Source of the DNA: Rhizobium leguminosarum
GTDB lineage: Bacteria > Pseudomonadota > Alphaproteobacteria > Rhizobiales > Rhizobiaceae
Reading direction: 5' to 3'
Assembly (NCBI RefSeq): GCF_002953715.1
Contig: NZ_CP025016.1
Location: forward strand, 124,001 to 188,000
Length of the DNA: 64,000 bases
The notes beneath the pieces were generated by a model. The model was not told the origin of the DNA and did not search any database. It saw nothing but the letters and a program-made list of their open reading frames with translations. Positions 53,768 through 61,803 of this stretch are shown here, piece by piece. The translations under genes and the position numbers were made by a program. How positions within the stretch are numbered: the first letter of the stretch is position 1; each line of letters starts with the position of its first letter.

Positions 53768-54628
53768 ATGCCGTTCAGAACCCGGAGCGCCTATGCGTTC
53801 CTCGCCCCCTATCTGCTGGTCTTTGCCACCTTCTGGGTCTGGCCGATCATCAATTCGTTCCTGATTTCGTTTCAGAACACGCGAATCAATCCGTGGAAAT
53901 TCAGTTTCCAGGCCAATTGGGGCCGGCTCTTCTATGACCCGGCTTTCTACAACGCTCTCTACAATACGCTGATCATCCTGGTGATCCAGGTGCCTGTGAT
54001 GATTGCGCTTGCGACGGTCATGGCCGTAATGCTCAATTCGCCGCTGCTGAAAGCGCGGCCGCTCTTCCGCTTCGCCTTCTTTGCGCCTGTCGTCGTCGGC
54101 GAGGTCGCCTATGCTGCCGTCTTCCGGCTGATGTTCAGCCTCGATTTCGGCATCATCAACAAGCTGATCTCGGCCGTCGGTCTCAGCCCGGTCTCCTGGT
54201 TCGACAATGCGAATGCCGCCATGGCGCTGATCATCCTTGCCGTCACATGGCGCTGGGCGGGCTACAACGCAATCATCATCCTCGCCGGTCTGCAGTCGAT
54301 TCCCGACGATGTCTACGAGGCAGCGACACTCGACCGGGTGAGCAAGATCCAGCAATTCTTTCATATCACCCTGCCGCTTCTGAAACCGATCATCCTCTTT
54401 TGCGTGGTTCTTTCGGTGATCGGCACCATGCAGCTGTTCACCGAGCCCTTCCTGATCACCAATCGTGGCGGTCCCGGCGGCGGCACCGAGACGCTCGGCC
54501 TGCTGCTTTATCGCCAGGGCTTCACCTCGCTGAACTTCGGCTATGCCTCGGCGATCGCCTATACGATGGCTGCCCTTGCCGTGGCGATCTCGCTTCTCAA
54601 TCTCTGGGTCGGGAGGGATCCGAAATGA
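53768..54628 (+). CDS. Sugar ABC transporter permease (MalF/UgpA type)
   Basis: 286 aa, six membrane segments, beginning FLAPYLLVFATFWVWPIINS. The coupling loop reads DVYEAATLDRVSKIQQFFHITLPLLKP, the EAA motif of CUT1 permeases (quoted only for its EAA...G-like part). The strong GAGGAGGAGG block precedes ATG 53768. It overlaps the next permease gene by four bases. Confidence 0.92.
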   Translation: MPFRTRSAYAFLAPYLLVFATFWVWPIINSFLISFQNTRINPWKFSFQANWGRLFYDPAFYNALYNTLIILVIQVPVMIALATVMAVMLNSPLLKARPLFRFAFFAPVVVGEVAYAAVFRLMFSLDFGIINKLISAVGLSPVSWFDNANAAMALIILAVTWRWAGYNAIIILAGLQSIPDDVYEAATLDRVSKIQQFFHITLPLLKPIILFCVVLSVIGTMQLFTEPFLITNRGGPGGGTETLGLLLYRQGFTSLNFGYASAIAYTMAALAVAISLLNLWVGRDPK

Positions 54629-55461
54629 AATCCAAATCGCAATCCCTTCTGCTGCGCCAGATCGCGTTGCATGCCGCACTGGCTCCGCTTGCGATAATCT
54701 GGCTGTTTCCGCTCTGGATGATGTTCGTCTTCTCGACCATGCCCGACAACGGCATCTTCAGTCCTGACATCGTGCTCTGGCCATCGACCAATTTCGTCGA
54801 GAATTTCAAGAACCTACAGGCCGATACCGATTTCATCGGCGCCATGGTGATCTCCGTTGGCGTCGCGCTCATCTATACGGTCCTGTCGGTACTGCTGACC
54901 TCGATGGCGGGCTGGGCGCTGGCGCGTTACCGTTTCGTCGGCCGCTCCATCGTCATCGCCATCATCCTCGGCACGATCACGCTGCCGTTTTCGGTGGTCG
55001 TCATCCCGCAATTCATCATGGTGGCACGCGAATTCAAGCTGGCAAACACCTGGGTGGCGCTGATCGTGCCACCGCTGTTCAATTCGCTCGGGGTGCTGTT
55101 CATGCGGCAATCCTTCTCGATGATGCCGGGCGAGCTCTTTGATGCGGCCCGGGTCGAAGGCGTCAAGGAATGGCAGATCTTCCTGCGCATCGCCCTGCCG
55201 CTGGCGCGTCCGACCATGGCGGCACTGGCGATCATCCTCTTCCTCGCCTCGTGGAACAACTATCTCTGGCCGCTGCTGATCAATTCCAAACCGGGAATGA
55301 TGACGGCGCCGGTGGCATTGGGAACGCTGATCGGTCTCACCAAGGTGTCATGGGGCGGCATCATGGCCGGCGCGGTGCTGCTGACGGCGCCGATCCTCGT
55401 CGTCTTCGTGGCTCTCCAGCGCCATTTCATCGCCGGCATCGCGGCCGGCGCAATCAAATAA
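54625..55461 (+). CDS. Sugar ABC transporter permease (MalG/UgpE type)
   Basis: 278 aa, six membrane segments, beginning HAALAPLAIIWLFPLWMMFV, with MalG-group features: the FVENFKNLQ loop and the EAA loop ELFDAARVEGVKEWQIFLRI. ATG 54625 overlaps the previous stop as ATGA; the longer open frame upstream is a shadow of the first permease gene. It forms a heterodimer with that permease. Confidence 0.92.
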   Translation: MKSKSQSLLLRQIALHAALAPLAIIWLFPLWMMFVFSTMPDNGIFSPDIVLWPSTNFVENFKNLQADTDFIGAMVISVGVALIYTVLSVLLTSMAGWALARYRFVGRSIVIAIILGTITLPFSVVVIPQFIMVAREFKLANTWVALIVPPLFNSLGVLFMRQSFSMMPGELFDAARVEGVKEWQIFLRIALPLARPTMAALAIILFLASWNNYLWPLLINSKPGMMTAPVALGTLIGLTKVSWGGIMAGAVLLTAPILVVFVALQRHFIAGIAAGAIK

Positions 55462-55481
55462 TCGAACAATAGGGAGGCCGC

Positions 55482-56564
55482 ATGGCAGAGCTTTCACTCA
55501 GCAACATCGTCAAGCGCTTCGGCGGCTTTGAGATCATCCACGGCGCCAATCTGGAGGTGAAGGACGGCGAATTCGTCGTCTTCGTCGGCCCCTCCGGCTG
55601 CGGCAAGTCCACGCTGCTCAGGATGATCGCCGGCCTCGAGGACATTACGTCAGGCGAGCTTCAGATCGGGGGTAGAGTCGTCAACGACGTCGAGCCGGCC
55701 GATCGCGGCATCGCCATGGTGTTCCAGTCCTACGCGCTCTATCCGCATCTGACGGTCGAGGAAAATTTGAGCTTCGGCCTGCGAATGAACGGCAATCCGA
55801 AGGCCGATACCGAGCGGCGCGTGCGCCATGTCGCCGAGATCCTGCAGATCACCGAGTTGATGAAGCGGCGGCCGAAGCAGCTTTCCGGCGGCCAGCGCCA
55901 GCGCGTCGCCATCGGCCGCGCCATCGTCCGCGAACCCCAAGTCTTCCTGTTCGACGAACCTTTGTCGAACCTCGATGCGGAACTGCGCGTGCAGATGCGC
56001 GTCGAAATCTCCAGACTGCACAAGCAGCTCGGCACGACGATGATCTACGTCACCCACGACCAGACGGAGGCGATGACACTCGCCGACAGGATCGTCGTGC
56101 TGCGCGCCGGCAATATCGAGCAGATCGGCGCGCCGCTCGACCTTTACGACGACCCCGCCAACCAGTTCGTCGCCGGTTTCGTCGGTTCGCCGAAGATGAA
56201 TTTCCTGAAGGCGGTGGTGGTCGAGACGCAGCCGGGCCGGGTGGTGATTGCCCTGGAAAGCGACGCCAATACGCGCCTGCCGCTGCCTGTCGCCGATCCG
56301 ATCGAAGCCGGCGCAAAGGTGACACTCGGCATCCGTCCCGAACATTTCGTCGATGCGGGCATGGGTGATGCCGATCTCACCGTCACCATCGACGTCGCCG
56401 AACACCTCGGCAATACCAGTTACATCTACGCCACCATCGGTCCCGAGCAACTGATCATCGAGCGGCCGGAATCGCGCGTCGCCGGCAATCGCGAGACGCT
56501 GACAGTCGGCCTTCCCGCCAACCGCACATTCCTTTTCGACGGCGCCGGTAAACGGCTTCGCTGA
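55482..56564 (+). CDS. Sugar ABC transporter ATPase (MalK/UgpC type)
   Basis: 360 aa. Walker A GPSGCGKST, signature LSGGQRQRVAIGRAIV, Walker B FLFDEPLSNLDAELR, H-loop THDQTEAMTLADRIV. The C-terminal roughly 120 residues are the TOBE/MalK regulatory domain (VTLGIRPEHFVDAG). The ATPase works with the two permeases just upstream. A short 38-base space separates it from the fusion gene. Confidence 0.94.
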   Translation: MAELSLSNIVKRFGGFEIIHGANLEVKDGEFVVFVGPSGCGKSTLLRMIAGLEDITSGELQIGGRVVNDVEPADRGIAMVFQSYALYPHLTVEENLSFGLRMNGNPKADTERRVRHVAEILQITELMKRRPKQLSGGQRQRVAIGRAIVREPQVFLFDEPLSNLDAELRVQMRVEISRLHKQLGTTMIYVTHDQTEAMTLADRIVVLRAGNIEQIGAPLDLYDDPANQFVAGFVGSPKMNFLKAVVVETQPGRVVIALESDANTRLPLPVADPIEAGAKVTLGIRPEHFVDAGMGDADLTVTIDVAEHLGNTSYIYATIGPEQLIIERPESRVAGNRETLTVGLPANRTFLFDGAGKRLR

Positions 56565-56602
56565 ACCAAATCCCAGGACAGAAAGACGAAAGAGGATTTT
56601 CC

Positions 56603-58606
56603 ATGACTTCAGATCAACCGATCCGCTGGGGCATCATCGGCCCCGGCACCATCGCCCGCACCTTTGCAGACGGCGTCGCCCATTCGCGCACCGGCAGACT
56701 GGTGGCGATCGCCACTCGCAATCCGGCAAAGCCGGGCCTTGCCGAAAACTTCCCTGGCGCCCGCATCGTCGATGGTTACGAGGCGCTGCTCTCCGATAAG
56801 GAGATCGATGCGATCTATATCGCCGTCCCCCATACCGGCCATGCCGAATGGGCGATCAAGGCGGCACGTGCCGGCAAGCACATCCTGGTGGAAAAGCCGA
56901 TCGCGCTCTCGGCCCATGATGCCGAAGCGGTTTACTACGAGGCGAAAAAAGCCGGCGTCTTTGCCGGGGAAGCCTTCATGTACCGCGTGCATCCGCAGAC
57001 CGAGAAGCTGGTCGAACTCGTCAAAAGCGGCGTCATCGGCACCGTTCGCATCATCCGCTCGAGCTTCGGCTTCAACATGGGTAGCTACAAGCCGGAACAC
57101 CGGCTTTTCGCAAATGATACCGCCGGCGGCGGCATTCTCGATGTCGGCGGTTATCCGGTCTCGATGGCCAGGCTGATTGCTGGCGCTGCAGAGGGCAAGG
57201 CCTTCCTCGAACCGGAAAAGGTTTCTGGCGTCGCCCATCTCGGCCAGAGCGGCGTCGATGAATGGGCATCTGCCGTGCTCAAGTTCCCGAACGAGATCAT
57301 CGCCGAAGTCTCCTGCTCGATCATGGCGCAGCAGGACAATGTGCTGCGCATCATCGGCTCGGAAGGCCGGATCGAGGTCCAGGACTTCTGGTTTGCCTCC
57401 GGGCACAAGGGCGGCGTCGGCAAGATCGAGATCTTCAAAGGCGGCAGCCGAGAAACCGTCGAACTCAGGGAGGATCGCTGGCTCTATTCCTTCGAGGCGG
57501 ATGCGGCAGGCGATGCCATCCGCGCCGGCAAGACCGAATTCAGCTCTCCCGGCATGAGCTGGGCAGATTCGATCGGAAACCTGCGTGTACTCGACCAGTG
57601 GCGTGCCTCGGTCGGCCTCGAATACGGCGTGGAAAAAGCCAGCAAACGCACGACAAACATTGCCGGCGGCGCGATCGCGCGCGGCAACAGCGTTCCGCAG
57701 CGTCAAATTCCCGGCATTTCCAAGCCGGCTTCGGTTGTGACGCTCGGCTTCGAGTTCTTCCCGAACTTCGCTGCGGCCTCGCTGACGCTCGACGCCTTCT
57801 ACGAGGCCGGCGGCAATGCCTTCGACACGGCCTATGTCTATGGCGGCGGCAAGACGGAAGCGATCTTCGGCGACTGGCACACGAGCCGCAAGGTGCCGCG
57901 CGAGGAGATTGTGCTGATCGGCAAGGGCGCGCATTCACCGCTCTGCTATCCCGATATGATCGCAAAGCAGCTCGACCAGTCGCTTTCGAGGCTGAAGACC
58001 GACTATGTCGACATCTATTTCATGCATCGCGACAATACCGACGTGCCCGTCGGCGAGTTTGTCGATGCCATGGATGCCGAGGTCAGGCGTGGACGCATCC
58101 GCGGCATATTCGGTGGTTCGAACTGGACGCGGGCGCGCTTCGACGAGGCGATCGCCTATGCCGAAAAGACCGGCAAGACGGCGCCGGCAGCACTTTCCAA
58201 CAACTTCTCGCTCGCCGAGATGCTCGACCCGATCTGGGCCGGTTGCGTTGCCGCTTCCGATGACGACTGGAAAAAGTGGCTGAACGAGAAGCAGATCCCG
58301 AACTTTGCCTGGTCGAGCCAGGGCCGCGGCTTCTTTACCGACCGCGCCGGCCGCGACAAGCGAGATGATGAGGAGATTGTCCGGGTCTGGTATTCCGAGC
58401 GCAATTTCGGACGTCGCGACCGTGCTATCGAGCTTGCCAACAAACTCGGCCGCAATCCGATCCACATCGCACTTGCCTATGTGATCGCCCAGCCTTTCCC
58501 GGTCATTCCGCTGATCGGGCCGCGCACCGTCGCCGAACTGGAAGACAGCCTCTCGGCGCTCGACATCAAGCTGACGCCCGATCAGGTGAAGTGGCTGGAA
58601 GGCTGA
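56603..58606 (+). CDS. Fusion of Gfo/Idh/MocA dehydrogenase and aldo/keto reductase
   Basis: 667 aa. Residues 1-335 are a Gfo/Idh/MocA enzyme (WGIIGPGTIARTFADG, then HILVEKPIALS). Residues 365-667 are an aldo/keto reductase with the full tetrad in place: Asp408 and Tyr413 in FDTAYVY, Lys441 in IGKGAH, His475 in YFMHRDN. A short basic linker (KASKRTTNIAGG) joins the halves. The frame is continuous, so this is a true fusion and not an assembly of two ORFs. It likely performs two successive redox steps, or one with internal NAD(P) recycling, on the sugar brought in by the upstream transporter. Confidence 0.92.
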   Translation: MTSDQPIRWGIIGPGTIARTFADGVAHSRTGRLVAIATRNPAKPGLAENFPGARIVDGYEALLSDKEIDAIYIAVPHTGHAEWAIKAARAGKHILVEKPIALSAHDAEAVYYEAKKAGVFAGEAFMYRVHPQTEKLVELVKSGVIGTVRIIRSSFGFNMGSYKPEHRLFANDTAGGGILDVGGYPVSMARLIAGAAEGKAFLEPEKVSGVAHLGQSGVDEWASAVLKFPNEIIAEVSCSIMAQQDNVLRIIGSEGRIEVQDFWFASGHKGGVGKIEIFKGGSRETVELREDRWLYSFEADAAGDAIRAGKTEFSSPGMSWADSIGNLRVLDQWRASVGLEYGVEKASKRTTNIAGGAIARGNSVPQRQIPGISKPASVVTLGFEFFPNFAAASLTLDAFYEAGGNAFDTAYVYGGGKTEAIFGDWHTSRKVPREEIVLIGKGAHSPLCYPDMIAKQLDQSLSRLKTDYVDIYFMHRDNTDVPVGEFVDAMDAEVRRGRIRGIFGGSNWTRARFDEAIAYAEKTGKTAPAALSNNFSLAEMLDPIWAGCVAASDDDWKKWLNEKQIPNFAWSSQGRGFFTDRAGRDKRDDEEIVRVWYSERNFGRRDRAIELANKLGRNPIHIALAYVIAQPFPVIPLIGPRTVAELEDSLSALDIKLTPDQVKWLEG

Positions 58607-58615
58607 AGCAACAGG

Positions 58616-58649
58616 AAAGGGCGCGGTTTGAACCGCGCCCTTTGCTTTT
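58616..58649 (+). terminator. Strong terminator between convergent genes
   Basis: A perfect 13-bp stem, AAAGGGCGCGGTT/AACCGCGCCCTTT (58616-58628 and 58631-58643), with a 2-base centre (functionally a 4-base loop) followed by GCTTTTC. It serves the fusion gene on the plus strand and, read backwards through its A-rich side, possibly cydX. Confidence 0.85.
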
Positions 58650-58772
58650 CTACTTGTGCGGCTCGGAAGCTTTCTTCCTGGCCGCGTCGTCCATCAACTC
58701 GTACCACATGGCGTTGAGGACGGCGAAGGCTGCGGCCAGCGGCAGGCCGAGCATCCATGCAAAATACCACAT
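58650..58772 (-). CDS. cydX: Cytochrome bd oxidase small subunit CydX
   Basis: 40 aa: it begins MWYFAWMLGLPLAAAFAVLN and continues AMWYELMDD with a charged tail. A single transmembrane helix starting MWYF and ending near WYE is the CydX hallmark. It stabilises the CydAB haem core. The ATG at 58772 is preceded by GAGGGAGAC. It lies 100 bases after cydB, the space being filled by a repeat element. Confidence 0.93.
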   Translation of the reverse strand: MWYFAWMLGLPLAAAFAVLNAMWYELMDDAARKKASEPHK

Positions 58773-58787
58773 CGTTTGGTCTCCCTC

Positions 58788-58876
58788 AGAGCAATTCCAG
58801 GAAAAGTGCGAAGCGGTTTTCCGTCCGGAATTGCGTAAAAACAAAAGGTTAGAGCGGTTCTCCTGAATCGCTCTAG
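58788..58876. repeat. Rhizobial palindromic repeat, family B copy 2
   Basis: Core palindrome GCAATTCC...GGAATTGC with inner GGAAAA...TTTTCC, then CAAAAGGTTAGAGC and a second arm GAATCGCTCTAG. Shares its plan with 37164-37230. The terminal CTA read on the minus strand is the TAG stop of cydB. Confidence 0.78.
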
Positions 58877-60027
58877 TAAGCGTGGCTATTTTTATCGGTG
58901 ATCGACTTCTCATCGACCTTGCCCCACAGAACCTTGTAGACCCAGGCCGTGTAGGCGAAGATGATCGGCAGGAAGATCACCGTCACCACAAGCATGATGA
59001 ACAGTGTCATGTGGCTGGAGGATGCATCCCAGACCGTCAGGCTTGATCGCGGATCGAGCGAGGAGGGCAGGATGAACGGGAACATCGACAGGCCGACCGT
59101 CGAGATGATGCCAAAGATCGCCACCTTGCTGAAGAGCAGCGTCATGACCTCGCGCCTTGCCCGCATGGCAATGAAGGCCAGTGCCGCGCCGACGAAGCCG
59201 AGGACGGGCGCGATGATCATCCAGGAATGAGCGGCGTAATTGGTAAGCCACGCGCCTTTCTCCAGCGCCACGGTCTTCAGCAGCGGATTGGAGGGGCCGA
59301 TCGGGCTGATATCGCCGGTGATGCGATAGCCACCGACGCCGATCCACAGGAAGAGGCCGCCGAGTGCGAAAAGCACGATGACGGCAAGGGCGGCGATGCT
59401 GCCATAGCTTCTGGCACGCACTGCGACCGGGCCACTCGACTTCAACACCAGCCATGCCGCACCATGCATCGTCAGCATGGCTAGGGAAAGCAGGCCGCAG
59501 AGCAGAGCATAGGGGTTGAGCAGGGCGAAGAATGAACCCTCATAGAAGATCCGCATATCGTCGGCAAAACGGAAGGGCACGCCCTGCAGCACATTGCCGA
59601 CGGCGACGCCGAAGATCAGCGACGGCACGAAACCGCCGATAAAGAGCGCCCAGTCCCAGCCGCTCCGCCAACTGGCGCTTTCCCGCTTCGACCGGTATTT
59701 GAAGCCGACCGGGCGTAGGATGAGCGCGAAGAGGATCGCGAACATCGCCAGATAGAAGCCCGAGAAGGACACCGCATAAAGCGGTGGCCAGGCAGCAAAG
59801 ATGGCGCCGCCGCCGAGGATCAGCCAGACTTGGTTGCCCTCCCAGGTGGCGCCGATGGTGTTGATCGCCACGCGCCGTTCCGTATCGGTCCGGGCGACGA
59901 AAGGCAGAAGTGTGCCGACGCCGAGATCGAAACCGCCTGTCGTCGCAAAGGCGATCAGCAGGACGCCGAGTAGCAGCCACCAGATGAGACGCAGGGTTTC
60001 ATAGTCAATGAGTTCGTGAAGGATCAT
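58873..60027 (-). CDS. cydB: Cytochrome bd ubiquinol oxidase subunit II
   Basis: 384 aa, with eight or nine membrane segments. Family blocks: YETLRLIWWLLLGVLLIAFA at the start, GFDLGVGTLLPFVART, IGATWEGNQVWLILGGGAIF and the late YTAWVYKVLWGKV. It binds subunit I in the inner membrane. The gene begins six bases after cydA. Its stop codon lies in the terminal bases of a repeat. Confidence 0.96.
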   Translation of the reverse strand: MILHELIDYETLRLIWWLLLGVLLIAFATTGGFDLGVGTLLPFVARTDTERRVAINTIGATWEGNQVWLILGGGAIFAAWPPLYAVSFSGFYLAMFAILFALILRPVGFKYRSKRESASWRSGWDWALFIGGFVPSLIFGVAVGNVLQGVPFRFADDMRIFYEGSFFALLNPYALLCGLLSLAMLTMHGAAWLVLKSSGPVAVRARSYGSIAALAVIVLFALGGLFLWIGVGGYRITGDISPIGPSNPLLKTVALEKGAWLTNYAAHSWMIIAPVLGFVGAALAFIAMRARREVMTLLFSKVAIFGIISTVGLSMFPFILPSSLDPRSSLTVWDASSSHMTLFIMLVVTVIFLPIIFAYTAWVYKVLWGKVDEKSITDKNSHAY

Positions 60028-60033
60028 GGCAGG

Positions 60034-61614
60034 TCACTCCGCGGCCGGGACGAGGGTTTCGGAAATCAGAACCGCTTCCGGCTCGTCGTCCGGCTCCGGT
60101 CCTTGCTTGATTGCCTTGATCATCAGGCCCATCTCGATGACGATCAGCGTCGTGTAGAGCGCCGCAAAACCGATGATGGTCAGAAGCACGGTGCCGGCGC
60201 CGAGGCTGGAGACGGCGGCGGCCGTCGGCAACACGCCTTCGATCACCCAGGGCTGGCGGCCGAACTCGGCGACGACCCAGCCGAGTTCAATGGCAACCCA
60301 GGGCAGGGGGATCGCCAGCACGGCAATCTTCAGAAGCAGCGGATATTTGTCGAGATGGCGGCGCGCCGACAGCCAGAAGAAGGTGGCGGTCAGCAGGATG
60401 AAGAAGATACCGAGGCCGACCATGATGCGGAAGGACCAGAAGAGCGTCGGCACGTGCGGGATCGTATCACGCGCGGCCTGAACGATCTGCTCCTCGGTCG
60501 CCTGGCGCGGATCGTCGACATAGCGCTTCAGAAGAAGAGCGTAGCCCAGATCATGGCCGAGATCCTCGAAGGAAGTGCGCACTTCCTGCGCAACCTGACC
60601 CTGCGCCGGTACTGCACGGATCTGCGTCAGCGCGTCGTAAGCCTTGATGCCGTCGCGGATCCGGGTTTCGGCCTGCTGTTCGAGCTTGTCGATGCCGGGG
60701 ATTTCGGTGGTCAGCGACCGCGTGCCGATCAGGCCCATGACCCAGGGAATGTGCACGGCAAAATGCGTTTCGCGGGCCTCCTGATCGGGGAAACCGAAGG
60801 CGGTGAAGGCCGCCGGCGCCGGTTCCGTCTTCCACATGCCCTCGATTGCCGCGAGCTTCATCTTCTGGTTCTCGGTCGCGAGATAACCGCTCTCATCGCC
60901 GAGGACGACGACCGAAAGCGCCGAAGCAAGGCCGAAGGAGGCCGCAACCGTCATCGAACGCTTGGCAAGCTCGATATGCCGCCCCTTGATTATATACCAG
61001 GCCGAGACGCCGAGCACGAAGATCGAGGCGCAGACGTAACCTGCCGATACCGTATGGACGAATTTCGCCTGGGCAACCGGGTTGAAGACCACATCGAAGA
61101 AGCTTGTGATCTCCATGCGCATCGTCTGCGGATTGAGCGCCGATCCCACCGGGTTCTGCATCCAGCCATTGGCAATCAGGATCCAGAGCGCGGAGAAGTT
61201 CGAGCCGAGCGCCACAGCCCAGGTGGCGACCAGATGGCCGACCTTCGACAGCTTGTCCCAGCCGAAGAAGAACAGCCCGACGAAGGTCGCCTCGAGGAAA
61301 AAGGCCATCAGGCCTTCGATCGCCAACGGCGCACCAAAGATGTCGCCGACATAATAGCTGTAATAGCTCCAGTTCATGCCGAACTGGAACTCCATGACGA
61401 TGCCGGTGGCGACGCCGATTACGAAATTGATGCCGAACAACGTGCCCCAGAATTTTGTCATCTGCCGCCAGATCTGGCGGCCAGTCATGACATAGACGGT
61501 TTCCATGATCGCCAAGAGCACGGACAGGCCGAGCGTCAAGGGCACGAACAGGAAGTGGTAAAGCGCCGTCAGCGCGAATTGGAAGCGCGAAAGTGCTACG
61601 ATATCTAGTTCCAT
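60034..61614 (-). CDS. cydA: Cytochrome bd ubiquinol oxidase subunit I
   Basis: 526 aa, like E. coli CydA. Haem ligand regions are visible: ALYHFLFVPLTLGLS (His near 19) and KFVHTVSAGYV (second His). The quinol-binding Q loop is the long E. coli type (SLTTEIPGIDKLEQQ, RDGIKAYDAL). It oxidises quinol and reduces oxygen at low concentrations. ATG 61614 follows GGGAGAAG five bases away; the longer frame upstream is not typical. In rhizobia this oxidase serves microaerobic or stress respiration. Confidence 0.96.
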   Translation of the reverse strand: MELDIVALSRFQFALTALYHFLFVPLTLGLSVLLAIMETVYVMTGRQIWRQMTKFWGTLFGINFVIGVATGIVMEFQFGMNWSYYSYYVGDIFGAPLAIEGLMAFFLEATFVGLFFFGWDKLSKVGHLVATWAVALGSNFSALWILIANGWMQNPVGSALNPQTMRMEITSFFDVVFNPVAQAKFVHTVSAGYVCASIFVLGVSAWYIIKGRHIELAKRSMTVAASFGLASALSVVVLGDESGYLATENQKMKLAAIEGMWKTEPAPAAFTAFGFPDQEARETHFAVHIPWVMGLIGTRSLTTEIPGIDKLEQQAETRIRDGIKAYDALTQIRAVPAQGQVAQEVRTSFEDLGHDLGYALLLKRYVDDPRQATEEQIVQAARDTIPHVPTLFWSFRIMVGLGIFFILLTATFFWLSARRHLDKYPLLLKIAVLAIPLPWVAIELGWVVAEFGRQPWVIEGVLPTAAAVSSLGAGTVLLTIIGFAALYTTLIVIEMGLMIKAIKQGPEPDDEPEAVLISETLVPAAE

Positions 61615-61689
61615 TGTCTTCTCCCACGGTCCCACGGGGTACGGGCGTTCCTCAGCGCCGACGGCGCGTGAGGGCATGCAGTCTTGCCT

Positions 61690-61803
61690 AGATCCGGATG
61701 ATTTTAGGCCGATCCGACCTAAAATCTGAATCCGTATCTAAATCAAAGAAGTAGAGCATGATGTCGTCCGAAAACCGCTCACACTTCTCGGCATCATGCT
61801 CTA
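61690..61803. repeat. RIME-like intergenic mosaic element, copy 2 (inverted)
   Basis: Inverted relative to 34843-34953. One palindrome (61691-61734) pairs GGAT...ATCC and GATTTTAGG with CCTAAAATC. The other (61753-61802) has AGAGCATGATG/CATCATGCTCT arms. It separates cydC from cydA, and its terminal CTA is the TAG stop codon of cydC on the minus strand. Confidence 0.88.
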
